From assembly GCF_011378905.1 (NCBI RefSeq), contig NZ_WTPY01000023.1:19064-83063 (forward strand): 64,000 nucleotides of DNA. Direction: 5' to 3'. The notes beneath the pieces were generated by a model, which searched no databases, had not been told where the DNA came from, and was given only the letters and a program-made list of their open reading frames with translations. Below, in pieces: positions 55,108 through 64,000 of this stretch. The position numbers were made by a program, and so were the translations under genes. The DNA comes from Paraglaciecola sp. 20A4. Its GTDB lineage: Bacteria; Pseudomonadota; Gammaproteobacteria; Enterobacterales; Alteromonadaceae. Position 1 is the first letter of the stretch. The number at the start of each line of letters is the position of its first letter.

Positions 55108-55647
55108 ATGGCGAAACTGCATGATTTCTATAAAGAAACAGTAGTAGCGGAACTTGCGAAGCAGTTCAACTACAAAAGCGTCATGCAAGTCCCTCGGATT
55201 GAGAAAATCACTCTAAACATGGGTTTAGGTGAAGCGGTAGCAGACAAAAAGGTGTTGGAAAATGCAACATCTGACATGCAAGCAATTGCTGGTCAGAAGC
55301 CTGTTGTTACTGTTGCTCGCAAATCTGTAGCGGGTTTTAAAATCCGTGAAGGTTATCCGATTGGCTGTAAAGTAACCCTACGTGGTGAACGTATGTGGGA
55401 ATTCTTTGAACGTTTAGTTTCAATTGCAATTCCACGTATCCGTGACTTCCGTGGCTTGAATCCTAAGTCGTTTGACGGCCGTGGAAACTATAGCATGGGT
55501 GTTCGTGAGCAAATTATCTTCCCTGAAATCGATTTCGATAAGGTGGATAAAATTCGCGGTATGGATATTACTATCACGACTAGCGCTGAAACCGATGCGG
55601 AATCGCATGCACTATTAAGTGCATTCAGTTTCCCATTTAAAAAGTAA
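55108..55647 (+). CDS. rplE: 50S ribosomal protein L5
   Basis: A 179-residue L5, equal in length to E. coli, with the signature '[19 protein letters not shown]'. It binds 5S rRNA. ATG at 55108 (AKLHDFYKE) with GGAGAG upstream is the family start; an earlier in-frame TTG is not used. In E. coli ribosomal protein S8 represses the operon by binding the mRNA around this start. Confidence 0.98.
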   Translation: MAKLHDFYKETVVAELAKQFNYKSVMQVPRIEKITLNMGLGEAVADKKVLENATSDMQAIAGQKPVVTVARKSVAGFKIREGYPIGCKVTLRGERMWEFFERLVSIAIPRIRDFRGLNPKSFDGRGNYSMGVREQIIFPEIDFDKVDKIRGMDITITTSAETDAESHALLSAFSFPFKK

Positions 55648-55657
55648 GGGTAGGGTT

Positions 55658-55963
55658 ATGGCAAAAGAATCAATGAAAGCGCGCGAAGTAAAACGCGCCA
55701 AGCTAGTTGCAAAGTTCGCTACCAAGCGTGCCGAACTTAAAGCAACTATCAGCAACGTCAACTCTTCTGATGAAGAACGTTGGGACGCTGTTCTTAAGCT
55801 ACAACAATTGCCACGTGATTCAGCTCGTACACGTCAACAGAATCGTTGTCGTATTACTGGCCGTCCACATGGTTTCCTACGCAAGTTTGGTCTTAGCCGT
55901 ATTAAGTTGCGTGAAGCAGCTATGCGCGGTGAAGTACCTGGCCTTAAAAAAGCCAGCTGGTAA
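55658..55963 (+). CDS. rpsN: 30S ribosomal protein S14
   Basis: A 101-residue S14 of the long, zinc-free form: no CxxC pairs, and the C-terminal '[39 protein letters not shown]' block. ATG at 55658 with AGGG upstream gives the standard '[13 protein letters not shown]' start. Confidence 0.98.
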   Translation: MAKESMKAREVKRAKLVAKFATKRAELKATISNVNSSDEERWDAVLKLQQLPRDSARTRQQNRCRITGRPHGFLRKFGLSRIKLREAAMRGEVPGLKKASW

Positions 55964-55975
55964 GGAGTAGCTAAT

Positions 55976-56368
55976 ATGAGCATGCAAGATCCTATCGCGG
56001 ACATGTTTACACGTGTTCGTAACGGTCAGATGGCTAGCAAAGTTTCTGTATCTATGCCTTCATCTAAGTTACGCGTTGCAATTGCAGCCGTACTTAAAGA
56101 AGAAGGTTATGTTTCAGACTTCGCAGTAACTGGTGACGTTAAACCTGTTTTAGAAGTGACTCTTAAGTACTTCGAAGGCAAGAAAGTAATTGAAAGCATC
56201 GAGCGCGTAAGTCGCCCAGGTCTTCGCATCTATAAGAAAAAAGATGAGTTGCCAAAAGTATTGGGTGGTTTAGGTGTTGCTATCGTTTCTACCTCTAAAG
56301 GTGTGATGACCGACCGTGCAGCGCGTAAAGCGGGTATGGGTGGTGAAATCATCGGCTACGTAGCGTAA
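55976..56368 (+). CDS. rpsH: 30S ribosomal protein S8
   Basis: A 130-residue S8, the usual length, starting '[18 protein letters not shown]' and ending '[26 protein letters not shown]'. It binds the central domain of 16S rRNA and is the translational repressor of the spc operon in E. coli. Confidence 0.98.
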   Translation: MSMQDPIADMFTRVRNGQMASKVSVSMPSSKLRVAIAAVLKEEGYVSDFAVTGDVKPVLEVTLKYFEGKKVIESIERVSRPGLRIYKKKDELPKVLGGLGVAIVSTSKGVMTDRAARKAGMGGEIIGYVA

Positions 56369-56378
56369 GGGGATAAAA

Positions 56379-56912
56379 ATGTCACGTATAGCAAAAGCTC
56401 CTGTAGACGTTTTATCTGGCGTAGAAGTTACTATCGCTGGTCAAGAAGTCACAGTTAAAGGTAAAAACGGTACATTAGTCCGTGTATTTAATAAAGCAGT
56501 TGAAGTTGTTCAAGAAGAGAATCAACTTAAAGCACAACCTCGTGAAGGTTCTGTTGATGGTTGGGCTCAATGTGGCACAGCTCGCTCATTGTTAGATGCA
56601 ATGGTGATTGGTGTATCTCAAGGTTTTGAGAAAAAACTTCAGTTAAATGGTGTTGGTTATCGTGCGGCAGCGCAAGGTAAAAAGCTAAATTTGACTCTTG
56701 GTTTCTCACACCCTGTAGCATACGAAATGCCTGAAGGTATTTCGATTGAGACTCCTAGTCAAACTGAAATCGTCGTTAAAGGCGCCGATAAGCAGTTGGT
56801 AGGTCAGGTTGCAGCTAACATCCGTGGATACCGTCCGCCAGAGCCTTACAAAGGTAAAGGTGTTCGTTACGCTGATGAAGTTGTGCGTCGTAAAGAAGCT
56901 AAGAAAAAGTAG
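56379..56912 (+). CDS. rplF: 50S ribosomal protein L6
   Basis: A 177-residue L6 with two similar domains and the C-terminal signature '[24 protein letters not shown]'. It lies near the GTPase-associated centre. Ten bases behind rpsH. Confidence 0.98.
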   Translation: MSRIAKAPVDVLSGVEVTIAGQEVTVKGKNGTLVRVFNKAVEVVQEENQLKAQPREGSVDGWAQCGTARSLLDAMVIGVSQGFEKKLQLNGVGYRAAAQGKKLNLTLGFSHPVAYEMPEGISIETPSQTEIVVKGADKQLVGQVAANIRGYRPPEPYKGKGVRYADEVVRRKEAKKK

Positions 56913-56924
56913 GTAGGTGATACG

Positions 56925-57278
56925 ATGGATAAGAAAACAGCTCGCTTGCGCCGCGCTACACGTGGACGCAAAAAAATTAGTGAACTGGCCGCGCATCGCT
57001 TGGTTATTAACCGCACACCACGCCATATATACGCTCAGTTAATCGCTCCTTGCGGTTCACAGGTGTTGGCGGCGGCTTCTACTGTTGAAGCAGATCTTCG
57101 CACTACCGTTAAATCAACGGGTAATGCAGAAGCTGCTGTAGCAGTTGGCAAAGCGATTGCAGAACGAGCTATCGAAAAAGGCATTAAAATTGTCGCATTC
57201 GATCGCAGCGGTTTTAAGTATCACGGTCGAGTTAAGGCATTGGCTGATGCTGCTCGTGAAGCAGGTCTTCAGTTCTAG
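56925..57278 (+). CDS. rplR: 50S ribosomal protein L18
   Basis: A 117-residue L18 that binds 5S rRNA with L5; '[27 protein letters not shown]' and '[26 protein letters not shown]' are the family blocks. Length equals E. coli. Confidence 0.98.
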   Translation: MDKKTARLRRATRGRKKISELAAHRLVINRTPRHIYAQLIAPCGSQVLAAASTVEADLRTTVKSTGNAEAAVAVGKAIAERAIEKGIKIVAFDRSGFKYHGRVKALADAAREAGLQF

Positions 57279-57287
57279 GAGTTAATT

Positions 57288-57791
57288 ATGGCTAAAGTAG
57301 AAGTTCAACAACAGGGTGACCTGTTAGAAAAGCTAATCGCTGTAAACCGTGTTTCTAAAGTAGTTAAAGGTGGTCGTATCTTTAGCTTTACTGCTTTGAC
57401 AGTAGTAGGAGACGGTAACGGTCGTGTTGGTTTTGGTTACGGTAAAGCACGTGAAGTGCCTGCTGCAATCCAGAAAGCTATGGAAAAGGCGCGCCGCAAT
57501 CTTGTGGACGTTGATCTTAATGGCAACACACTACAGCATGCAATTAAAGGTCGTCATTCAGGCTCAAAAGTTTACATGCAGCCCGCATCAGAAGGTACTG
57601 GTATTATTGCCGGTGGTGCGATGCGTGCAGTACTTGAAGTCGCTGGCGTACAAAACGTACTTTCAAAATGTTACGGATCAACTAATCCAATTAACGTTGT
57701 GCGTGCAACTATCAATGCGTTGACAGAAATGACTTCGCCTGAGCAAGTTGCAGCTAAGCGTGGATTGTCTGTACATCAGATTTTGGGGTAA
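57288..57791 (+). CDS. rpsE: 30S ribosomal protein S5
   Basis: A 167-residue S5 with the double-stranded RNA-binding start '[50 protein letters not shown]'. It acts in decoding accuracy and mRNA unwinding. Length equals E. coli. Confidence 0.98.
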   Translation: MAKVEVQQQGDLLEKLIAVNRVSKVVKGGRIFSFTALTVVGDGNGRVGFGYGKAREVPAAIQKAMEKARRNLVDVDLNGNTLQHAIKGRHSGSKVYMQPASEGTGIIAGGAMRAVLEVAGVQNVLSKCYGSTNPINVVRATINALTEMTSPEQVAAKRGLSVHQILG

Positions 57792-57797
57792 TTGAAC

Positions 57798-57980
57798 ATG
57801 GCTAAGATGATAAAAGTTAAGCAAACCAAAAGCGCTATTGGTCGCCTTCCAAAACATAAGGCGACTCTTACGGGTCTAGGTTTACGTCGCATCGGTCATA
57901 TTCGTGAACTCGAAGATACCCCTTCTGTTCGTGGCATGATCAACCGTGTATTTTACATGGTTGAAGTAGTGGAGGAGTAA
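57798..57980 (+). CDS. rpmD: 50S ribosomal protein L30
   Basis: A 60-residue L30: '[57 protein letters not shown]'-type sequence in pieces '[19 protein letters not shown]' and '[12 protein letters not shown]'. The ATG at 57798 is the family start, 6 bases behind rpsE; the in-frame TTG two codons upstream overlaps the ribosome site. Confidence 0.97.
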   Translation: MAKMIKVKQTKSAIGRLPKHKATLTGLGLRRIGHIRELEDTPSVRGMINRVFYMVEVVEE

Positions 57981-57983
57981 CAG

Positions 57984-58418
57984 ATGCATTTAAATACTCT
58001 TGCTCCCGCACCAGGAGCAAAAAAATCTAGTAAGCGCGTTGGTCGTGGTATGGGTTCAGGCCTTGGAAAAACTGGTGGCCGTGGTCACAAAGGTCAAAAG
58101 TCTCGCTCAGGCGGTTCTGTAAAACCTGGTTTTGAAGGCGGACAAATGCCAATTCAGCGTCGTCTACCTAAGTTTGGTTTCACTTCACGTAAATCTTTGG
58201 TTTCTGACCAAGTAACGTTGAGCGAAATTGCAAAGGTAGAGGGTGAAGTGGTTTCACTTGAAACTTTAAAAGCAGCAGGTCTTGTTAAGAAAGAAATGTT
58301 GTACGTTAAAGTGCTTAAGAGCGGTGAAATTTCACGAGCTGTTACTATCAATGGTTTGAAGGTTACAAAAGGCGCGCGCGAATTAATCGAAGCGGCCGGC
58401 GGTAAGGTAGAGGAATAA
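57984..58418 (+). CDS. rplO: 50S ribosomal protein L15
   Basis: A 144-residue L15 with the glycine/lysine-rich extension '[19 protein letters not shown]' and the globular end '[14 protein letters not shown]'. A late assembly protein. Three bases behind rpmD, GGAGGAG ahead of the ATG. Confidence 0.98.
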   Translation: MHLNTLAPAPGAKKSSKRVGRGMGSGLGKTGGRGHKGQKSRSGGSVKPGFEGGQMPIQRRLPKFGFTSRKSLVSDQVTLSEIAKVEGEVVSLETLKAAGLVKKEMLYVKVLKSGEISRAVTINGLKVTKGARELIEAAGGKVEE

Positions 58419-58423
58419 GCTAG

Positions 58424-59743
58424 ATGGCTAAACCAGGATCAAATTCAAGCGCAAAAGGCGGCTTGAGTGAGCTTAAATCAAGATTGTTGTTCGTACTTGG
58501 TGCGATAATTGTGTTTAGGCTTGGCTCATATGTGCCTATTCCTGGTATCGACGCGGCTGTGCTGGCTGATTTATTCGACCAGCAAAAGGGTACCATCGTA
58601 GAAATGTTTAACATGTTCTCTGGTGGTGCACTTGAGCGCGCCTCGGTTCTTGCCCTGGGTATAATGCCATACATTACGGCTTCCATTATCATCCAGTTGC
58701 TGACAGTAATGCATCCACCGATGATGGAACTTAAAAAAGAAGGCGAAGCAGGTCGTCGCAAAATTAGTCAATACACACGTTATTTCACGTTAGTATTGGC
58801 GACATTCCAAGCAATTGGTATTGCGACAAATCTACCTAACTTGATATCAGGTTTGGTGATTAATCCAGGTTTTGGTTTTTACTTTACAGCTGTTGTCAGT
58901 TTGGTTACCGGTACCATGTTTTTAATGTGGTTAGGTGAGCAAATTACAGAGAGAGGTATCGGTAACGGTATTTCTATATTGATTTTCGCGGGTATCGTGT
59001 CTGGTTTGCCAACGGCTATAGGCCAAACAGCAGAACAAGCACGTCAAGGTGATTTGAACTTACTGTTCTTGTTACTTATCGGCGTAATAATAATTGCTAT
59101 AACGTACTTTGTAGTATTCGTAGAGCGTGGTCAGCGTCGTATCGTCGTTAATTATGCAAAACGTCAGCAAGGCCGTAAGGTCTTCGCAGCTCAGAGCACG
59201 CATTTACCGTTAAAAGTGAATATGGCAGGTGTTATTCCACCGATCTTTGCGTCAAGCATCATTTTGTTTCCTGGTACCATTGCAAATTGGTTTGGTCAGA
59301 ATGAGTCATTCTCTTGGTTACAAGAAGTGGCATTGATGTTGTCTCCTGGACAACCTTTGTATGTGATGTTTTACGCTGCGGCGATTATCTTCTTTTGTTT
59401 CTTCTATACTGCGTTGGTTTTCAACCCACGCGAAACAGCAGATAACTTGAAGAAGTCTGGTGCGTTTGTTCCAGGGATTCGTCCTGGTGAACAGACTTCA
59501 CGATACGTTGATAAGGTAATGACTCGCCTAACCCTAGCTGGCGCGCTTTATATAACCTTTATTTGTTTGGTGCCTGAATTCATGTTGATAGCTTGGAACG
59601 TACCGTTTTATTTCGGTGGGACCTCATTACTTATTATGGTAGTGGTTATCATGGACTTTATGGCACAAGTACAGACACATTTGATGTCTCATCAATATGA
59701 GTCTGTTCTTAAGAAAGCTAATCTTAAGGGCTACGGCCGTTAA
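58424..59743 (+). CDS. secY: Preprotein translocase subunit SecY
   Basis: A 439-residue inner-membrane channel with ten transmembrane helices; '[23 protein letters not shown]' opens the first, '[20 protein letters not shown]' is SecY signature 1, and '[24 protein letters not shown]'-type sequence the second. With SecE and SecG it moves and inserts proteins. Five bases behind rplO. Confidence 0.98.
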   Translation: MAKPGSNSSAKGGLSELKSRLLFVLGAIIVFRLGSYVPIPGIDAAVLADLFDQQKGTIVEMFNMFSGGALERASVLALGIMPYITASIIIQLLTVMHPPMMELKKEGEAGRRKISQYTRYFTLVLATFQAIGIATNLPNLISGLVINPGFGFYFTAVVSLVTGTMFLMWLGEQITERGIGNGISILIFAGIVSGLPTAIGQTAEQARQGDLNLLFLLLIGVIIIAITYFVVFVERGQRRIVVNYAKRQQGRKVFAAQSTHLPLKVNMAGVIPPIFASSIILFPGTIANWFGQNESFSWLQEVALMLSPGQPLYVMFYAAAIIFFCFFYTALVFNPRETADNLKKSGAFVPGIRPGEQTSRYVDKVMTRLTLAGALYITFICLVPEFMLIAWNVPFYFGGTSLLIMVVVIMDFMAQVQTHLMSHQYESVLKKANLKGYGR

Positions 59744-59767
59744 GATAGCGATTTACGGAGTGATGAA

Positions 59768-59884
59768 ATGAAAGTTCGTGCATCCGTCAAGCGGATTTGC
59801 CGTAGCTGTAAAGTCATTAAGCGCAACGGTGTTGTTCGTGTGATTTGCAGTTCCGACCCTAAGCATAAGCAAAGGCAAGGTTAA
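59768..59884 (+). CDS. rpmJ: 50S ribosomal protein L36
   Basis: A 38-residue L36, starting [15 protein letters not shown] and ending DPKHKQRQG. It is the zinc-binding form: C11, C14, C27 and H33 are all present. ATG at 59768 lies 24 bases behind secY with GGAG before it. It closes the spc operon. Confidence 0.97.
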   Translation: MKVRASVKRICRSCKVIKRNGVVRVICSSDPKHKQRQG

Positions 59885-59890
59885 TCGAAT

Positions 59891-59929
59891 GGTTTGCGGA
59901 ATTGCTAAATACGATAGTGTCCGCAAACC
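59891..59929 (+). terminator. Perfect 10-bp stem between spc and alpha operons
   Basis: GGTTTGCGGA (59891-59900) pairs perfectly with TCCGCAAACC (59920-59929), loop 19 bases, followed by TTTATTTG. It stands just after rpmJ and before the alpha leader, so it is likely a partial terminator or processing site that sets the expression of the alpha genes. Confidence 0.55.
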
Positions 59930-59935
59930 TTTATT

Positions 59936-60045
59936 TGCAATTTTGTCATTGGGTAAGTATCCTATCGGGCTTTTTAGGCTGATGACATAAACTATGAGGA
60001 GTACTGTTAATGGCCCGTATCGCTGGCATTAACATCCCTGAACAC
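59936..60045 (+). promoter_or_regulatory. Alpha-operon leader, S4-binding translational regulatory region
   Basis: The rpsM leader and first codons resemble the E. coli alpha-operon ribosome binding site: AAGTATCCTATCGGGCTTTTT (in part: 'AGTATCCT' and 'CGGGCTTTTTAG') followed by GAGGAG and the ATG with conserved coding bases behind. In E. coli this RNA folds into a nested pseudoknot bound by S4, which traps the 30S subunit and represses rpsM, rpsK, rpsD and rplQ. Confidence 0.7.
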
Positions 60046-60366
60046 AAGCATACTGTAATCGCGTTAACCGCGATCTTCGGTGTAGGCTCTACACGTGCTC
60101 AAAGCATTTGTGAAGCATCTGGTGTTGCAGAGACAACCAAGATCAAAGATCTTGATGAAGAACAAATTGATAAATTGCGTGACGAAGTTGCGAAATTCAC
60201 TGTCGAAGGTGATCTTCGTCGTGAAGTATCAATGAGTATTAAACGTTTGATGGACCTAGGTTGCTTCCGTGGTATTCGCCACCGTCGTAGTCTTCCTCTA
60301 CGTGGTCAGCGCACTAAAACGAATGCGCGTACCCGTAAAGGTCCTCGCAAAGCAATTAAAAAGTAA
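60010..60366 (+). CDS. rpsM: 30S ribosomal protein S13
   Basis: A 118-residue S13 with '[29 protein letters not shown]' at the N-terminus and the basic tail '[21 protein letters not shown]'. It contacts the P-site tRNA and bridges to the large subunit. First gene of the alpha operon, 125 bases behind rpmJ. Confidence 0.98.
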   Translation: MARIAGINIPEHKHTVIALTAIFGVGSTRAQSICEASGVAETTKIKDLDEEQIDKLRDEVAKFTVEGDLRREVSMSIKRLMDLGCFRGIRHRRSLPLRGQRTKTNARTRKGPRKAIKK

Positions 60367-60378
60367 GCGGGGAATAAG

Positions 60379-60771
60379 ATGGCTAAAGCTCCTACTAAAA
60401 GCACGCGAAAGCGCGCAAAACGTCAAGTTGCTGACGGCATGGCTCATATCCATGCGTCTTTCAACAACACAATAGTGACAATTACAGATCGTCAAGGCAA
60501 CGCTTTGTCTTGGGCTACATCTGGTGGTTCAGGTTTCCGTGGTTCACGTAAATCTACCCCTTTTGCTGCTCAGGTAGCTGCTGAACGCGCTGGTATAGCC
60601 GCTCAGGATTACGGTTTGAAAAATCTAGAAGTATTCGTTAAAGGTCCAGGTCCAGGTCGTGAATCTGCTATCCGTGCTTTGAATGCTGCTGGTTATAAAA
60701 TCACTAATATTACCGATGTGACGCCTATTCCTCACAACGGTTGTCGTCCACCGAAAAAACGTCGCGTTTAA
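60379..60771 (+). CDS. rpsK: 30S ribosomal protein S11
   Basis: A 130-residue S11 of the platform, with '[44 protein letters not shown]' and '[18 protein letters not shown]'. Twelve bases behind rpsM. Confidence 0.98.
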   Translation: MAKAPTKSTRKRAKRQVADGMAHIHASFNNTIVTITDRQGNALSWATSGGSGFRGSRKSTPFAAQVAAERAGIAAQDYGLKNLEVFVKGPGPGRESAIRALNAAGYKITNITDVTPIPHNGCRPPKKRRV

Positions 60772-60795
60772 TCGACGGACTGTTGGAGAAAGATA

Positions 60796-61416
60796 ATGGC
60801 AAGATATTTGGGTCCAAAACTCAAACTTAGCCGCCGTGAAGGAACAGATTTGTTCCTGAAAAGTGGCGTTCGAGCAATCGAATCAAAATGTAAAATTGAT
60901 AATCCCCCTGGTCAACACGGCGCACGTCGTGGACGTTTGTCTGACTACGGTGTTCAATTACGTGAAAAGCAAAAAGTACGTCGTATGTACGGTGTTCTTG
61001 AAAAGCAATTCCGTAACTATTACAAAGAAGCGGCTCGCTTAAAAGGCAATACAGGTGAAAACTTGTTGCAACTTTTAGAGCAACGTTTAGACAATGTTGT
61101 TTACCGTATTGGTTTCGCTAGTACTCGCTCTGAAGCGCGTCAACTAGTAAGCCATAAAGCAATTTTGGTCAACGGACAAGTTGTTAACGTTCCTTCTTTT
61201 AATGTTTCTGCTGATGATGTTGTATCTGTTCGCGAAAAAGCTAAAAAACAAGCGCGTATTGTTTCTGCTTTAGAGCTTGCTGAGCAACGTGAGAAACCAA
61301 CTTGGATTGAAGTGGACAGCAAAAAGATGGAAGGCACATTTAAACGTGTTCCTGAAAGAACTGATTTGTCTGCGGATATAAACGAACAGTTGATCGTCGA
61401 ACTTTACTCTAAGTAA
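60796..61416 (+). CDS. rpsD: 30S ribosomal protein S4
   Basis: A 206-residue S4, equal to E. coli, with the S4 RNA-binding domain '[41 protein letters not shown]'. An assembly starter for 16S rRNA and the expected repressor of this operon through the leader at rpsM. Only C31-type cysteine ('SKCKID') is present in the N-terminus, as in the zinc-free form. Confidence 0.98.
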   Translation: MARYLGPKLKLSRREGTDLFLKSGVRAIESKCKIDNPPGQHGARRGRLSDYGVQLREKQKVRRMYGVLEKQFRNYYKEAARLKGNTGENLLQLLEQRLDNVVYRIGFASTRSEARQLVSHKAILVNGQVVNVPSFNVSADDVVSVREKAKKQARIVSALELAEQREKPTWIEVDSKKMEGTFKRVPERTDLSADINEQLIVELYSK

Positions 61417-61438
61417 AGCTTAAAGAAGAGAGGTAACA

Positions 61439-62428
61439 ATGTCGGGTTCTGTAACTGAATTCTTAAAACCAAGGTTAGTTGAAATTGATAACGTTTCGCC
61501 TACACGTGCAAAGGTAACTTTAGAGCCCTTAGAGCGTGGTTTTGGTCATACATTGGGTAACGCACTACGTCGTATTCTTTTGTCATCTATGCCGGGTTGT
61601 GCAGTGACTGAAGTTGAAATCGATGGTGTGTTACACGAGTACAGCACCAAAGAAGGCGTTCAAGAAGACGTTATTGAAATATTGCTTAACCTTAAAGGTT
61701 TAGCGGTACGTCTAGAAGGCAAAACCGAAGCAACACTAACATTAGTGAAGTCCGGTGCGGGCCCAGTATTAGCTGGAGACATCCAGCATGATGGTGATGT
61801 TGAAATCGTAAACCCAAGTCATGTCCTTTGTACTTTAACTGGCGAAGCTGAACTCAGCATGCGTATTAAAGTAGAAATGGGTCGTGGGTACGTTCCAGCG
61901 TCAACTCGTCGCTCTTCTGAAGAAGATGATCGCCCAATTGGCCGTTTATTGGTTGATGCTTCATTTAGTCCAGTATCACGTATATCGTACAATGTTGAAT
62001 CTGCTCGTGTTGAACAACGCACAGATTTAGACAAGCTAGTTATCGATATGGAAACCAACGGTACTATCGATCCCGAAGAAGCAATTCGTCGTTCAGCTAC
62101 TATTTTAGCTGAGCAACTCGACGCATTTGTTGAGCTTCGTGATATGTCAGAACCTGTTGAAAAAGAAGAGAAACCGGAGTTCGATCCGATTCTTCTTCGT
62201 CCAGTTGATGATTTAGAGCTTACTGTACGTTCTGCAAACTGCCTTAAGGCAGAAGCAATACAGTATATTGGTGATCTAGTACAACGCACCGAAGTTGAGT
62301 TGTTAAAAACGCCTAACTTGGGTAAAAAATCTCTTACTGAGATTAAAGACGTACTAGCTTCTCGTGGACTTTCACTAGGCATGCGCTTAGAGAACTGGCC
62401 ACCAGAAAGCATCGCAGAAAAAGATTAA
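61439..62428 (+). CDS. rpoA: DNA-directed RNA polymerase subunit alpha
   Basis: A 329-residue alpha subunit, equal to E. coli. N-terminal domain for assembly ('[41 protein letters not shown]') and C-terminal domain for UP elements and activators ('[55 protein letters not shown]'). GAGAGG lies before the ATG. Confidence 0.98.
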   Translation: MSGSVTEFLKPRLVEIDNVSPTRAKVTLEPLERGFGHTLGNALRRILLSSMPGCAVTEVEIDGVLHEYSTKEGVQEDVIEILLNLKGLAVRLEGKTEATLTLVKSGAGPVLAGDIQHDGDVEIVNPSHVLCTLTGEAELSMRIKVEMGRGYVPASTRRSSEEDDRPIGRLLVDASFSPVSRISYNVESARVEQRTDLDKLVIDMETNGTIDPEEAIRRSATILAEQLDAFVELRDMSEPVEKEEKPEFDPILLRPVDDLELTVRSANCLKAEAIQYIGDLVQRTEVELLKTPNLGKKSLTEIKDVLASRGLSLGMRLENWPPESIAEKD

Positions 62429-62469
62429 TCAGATTTTATATAAACTGATTTTTAAAGAAGGATAGGACT

Positions 62470-62871
62470 ATGCGCCATCGTAAGAGTGGTCGTCAGTTGA
62501 ATCGTAATAGTAGTCACCGTCAAGCGATGTTTCGCAATATGGCTGGCTCCTTAGTGAAGAGTGAGTTAATTAAAACAACTCTTCCTAAAGCGAAAGAACT
62601 ACGTCGCGTAATTGAACCTCTTATCACACTTGCTAAGCAAGACAGTGTAGCAAACCGCCGTTTGGCTTTTGCACGTACTGGTGATAAAGAAGTTGTAGGT
62701 AAGTTATTTAATGAACTTGGCCCACGCTATGAAGAGCGTCCTGGTGGATACATCCGCATTCTAAAATGTGGTTTCCGTACCGGAGACAATGCTCCTATGG
62801 CATATGTTGAATTAGTAGACCGTCCAGAAGTGGAAGAAGTCGTTGAGATTGAAGACGCAACTGCGGAATAA
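62470..62871 (+). CDS. rplQ: 50S ribosomal protein L17
   Basis: A 133-residue L17: '[56 protein letters not shown]' in pieces '[11 protein letters not shown]' and '[13 protein letters not shown]', with an acidic C-terminal tail a few residues longer than in E. coli. It ends the alpha operon before a strong terminator. Confidence 0.98.
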   Translation: MRHRKSGRQLNRNSSHRQAMFRNMAGSLVKSELIKTTLPKAKELRRVIEPLITLAKQDSVANRRLAFARTGDKEVVGKLFNELGPRYEERPGGYIRILKCGFRTGDNAPMAYVELVDRPEVEEVVEIEDATAE

Positions 62872-62884
62872 TAATTCAAACCAT

Positions 62885-62914
62885 AAAAAAACCGGATTTT
62901 AATCCGGTTTTTTT
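62885..62914 (+). terminator. Rho-independent terminator of the alpha operon
   Basis: ACCGGATT (62891-62898), TT, AATCCGGT (62901-62908), flanked by an A-run and a T-run, so the stem can extend. It is 13 bases past rplQ and may serve also the minus-strand gene ending at 62952. Confidence 0.93.
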
Positions 62915-62951
62915 ATATCTGCAATTTACTGTTATCGATAAGGTGGCTAAA

Positions 62952-63728
62952 TCACTGCTCACTTGCATGGGCTAGGGCTGCAGTAATTTCCTCATCCGTT
63001 GCGCCGCCTTCTTTGGCGTACTTATAAATGCTTTGTTCATCAAGACCAAAGTTTTGAGCGGTCTCAATAATCCTTTTTACATTATCTCGTTCAGAACCTG
63101 ACTCACGCACTGCAGTACTAACAACACTTTCTGCATCATTAGGGAAAATAGCTAATAATGCTTCTACAACATATTCGCCCACCAAAGGAACAGCTTCAAT
63201 TGCTGAACTTAAAATCTCGACAATTTTATTAGGGTGCTGTTGTGCTAAGGACTGAACAATGAAGTCAGCAGAATCGGGTTCGGTGATCACAGCAACACGA
63301 ACAATTTCATTTAACTCTTCAGGGGTGGAGTTTGCTGCAGCGGTGACTACGAAGTCTATATAGCTGGGTTCAGCATTAATTGCGGTTTTCACTATGTTGG
63401 CACAACTGGCGATATTCTTTTCGAGGGCAATTTTAACAATGTCTTCAGTTAGCATAGGTTGCGCTGAAATCGCCGCGTGAATAATTTCCTGGTATTTTTC
63501 GGGGTACATATCAAGAGCGGTGCTAACCACATTAGACGCTTCTTGCGGATAGTTGCTAACGATACTTTTTACCGCTCGGCCTATTGACAGGTTCTGCTCA
63601 AGTTGACGTTTTAAGAACGTATTACTAGAGTGACCATCTTCGATGGTTACCGTTTCTTCCTGGGCTTTGATATTTAGAGCAGTCGATACAAGGCCTGCAA
63701 TAATGGCGATTTTTATTATTTTTTTCAT
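62952..63728 (-). CDS. Secreted helical-repeat protein of unknown function
   Basis: A 258-residue protein. The ATG at 63728 is chosen because it gives a clean signal peptide ('MKKIIKIAIIAGLVSTALNIKA-Q'); an upstream ATG at 63851 in the same frame would add 41 residues without a signal. The mature protein is a row of about nine short helical units of 17-18 residues with the pattern 'P..x.(D/E)IVxxAI', for example 'EKYQEIIHAAISAQP', 'LTEDIVKIALEKNI', 'SCANIVKTAINAEP', 'PDSADFIVQSLAQQHP', 'VGEYVVEALLAIFP', 'NDAESVVSTAV'. It is probably a periplasmic alpha-solenoid. Acidic overall; function unknown, no operon partner. Confidence 0.75.
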   Translation of the reverse strand: MKKIIKIAIIAGLVSTALNIKAQEETVTIEDGHSSNTFLKRQLEQNLSIGRAVKSIVSNYPQEASNVVSTALDMYPEKYQEIIHAAISAQPMLTEDIVKIALEKNIASCANIVKTAINAEPSYIDFVVTAAANSTPEELNEIVRVAVITEPDSADFIVQSLAQQHPNKIVEILSSAIEAVPLVGEYVVEALLAIFPNDAESVVSTAVRESGSERDNVKRIIETAQNFGLDEQSIYKYAKEGGATDEEITAALAHASEQ

Positions 63729-63891
63729 TTTTTCAGATATCCAATAACTAAAACTAACTTCTACGTTATGACATCCGTGCCATTTGTAGCTTAAACCTAA
63801 CAACAAATTAACTAAATAGACAGTAATCAAGCCATTTTGTTCAAAAAACATTCTGCAAGAAGGTTATTTCATTTTTATGACAATAAAGTAT

Positions 63892-63919
63892 TGACCTAAT
63901 TCAATCTATCTCTATAATG
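63892..63919 (+). promoter_or_regulatory. Strong sigma-70 promoter of a stable-RNA (probably rrn) operon
   Basis: TTGACC (63892-63897), 16 bases, TATAAT (63914-63919), then the GC-rich discriminator GCGC and an AT-rich stretch upstream like an UP element. This combination is typical of rRNA/tRNA promoters under stringent control. Downstream to the window end there is no ORF but two tight hairpins, CTGGGTTTACCCAG near 63964 and GACTC-TTCG-GAGTC near 63987, as in an rRNA leader. The RNA genes themselves are outside the window. Confidence 0.7.
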
Positions 63920-64000
63920 CGCATCTCGCTTCGGGACAGCCGCTAAAACAGCTGCACTGACACTGGGTTTACCCAGGTAATTGCGGACTCTTCGGAGTCA

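Noticed and set aside
61819..62412. 197-codon minus-strand ORF inside rpoA
   Set aside because: Fully antisense to rpoA, serine/arginine-rich shadow composition, no ribosome site.
1..64000. CRISPR arrays, insertion sequences, prophage genes, tRNA genes
   Set aside because: No regularly spaced repeats, transposase or integrase motifs, or tRNA cloverleaf/TTCGA patterns were found on either strand by eye.

Overview
The window comes from a marine gammaproteobacterium of the order Alteromonadales; the gene content and order suggest the Alteromonadaceae (Paraglaciecola/Glaciecola/Alteromonas type). The signs are a complete zwf-pgl-edd-glk-eda Entner-Doudoroff operon with hexR and pyk beside it, a divergent argE / argCBFGHA arrangement, an orphan motX (Na+-type flagellar motor) beside rnr-rlmB, TonB-dependent receptor remains, and a valine-degradation cluster. 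Nearly all of it is ordinary chromosome. I see no phage, IS element, CRISPR array, tRNA or rRNA gene.

Layout. 0-5 kb: 3' end of a TonB-dependent receptor with an M19 dipeptidase, a PagL-type lipid A deacylase, an unknown protein, and a divergent sulfur cluster (rhodanese and TauE/SafE against a persulfide-dioxygenase-like MBL protein) with a 9-5-9 palindrome between the two arms. 5-13 kb: a response regulator with a long helical-repeat tail, then mmsA, acyl-CoA dehydrogenase, 3-hydroxyisobutyryl-CoA hydrolase, mmsB and an SDR, which together cover most of valine catabolism. 12.8-19 kb: a DUF4397-like lipoprotein, a YafJ-like amidotransferase, DUF3718, trhO, an EF-hand protein, a saccharopine-dehydrogenase-like protein and the decayed 3' end of a TonB receptor. 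19-28 kb: pyk, hexR and the Entner-Doudoroff operon, with HexR-like palindromes before pyk and zwf.

28-37 kb: YkgJ and HopJ family proteins, then the arginine operon argC-B-F-G-H-A (minus strand) and divergent argE (plus strand). The argC leader is the most interesting element here. It holds an intrinsic terminator, an upstream segment able to pair with the terminator's first arm, and a 21-codon ORF ending in two CGA arginine codons just before its stop. This looks like an arginine attenuator, on top of a candidate ArgR box pair at argE.

37-54 kb: a Kelch-like lipoprotein coupled to argE, mgsA, a Cpx envelope-stress locus (double-size CpxP-like protein divergent from cpxRA, with a CpxR-box candidate), a lysophospholipase-like hydrolase, trmL, a flavin reductase, TIGR02647, motX, rnr, rlmB, a LysR regulator, an acyl-CoA synthetase and a second DUF4397-like lipoprotein.

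54-64 kb: the spc and alpha ribosomal operons (rplN to rplQ, with secY, rpmJ and rpoA) including an S4-type alpha leader. They are not preceded by the S10 operon. A helical-repeat secreted protein follows on the minus strand, and the window ends in a strong stable-RNA (probably rrn) promoter.
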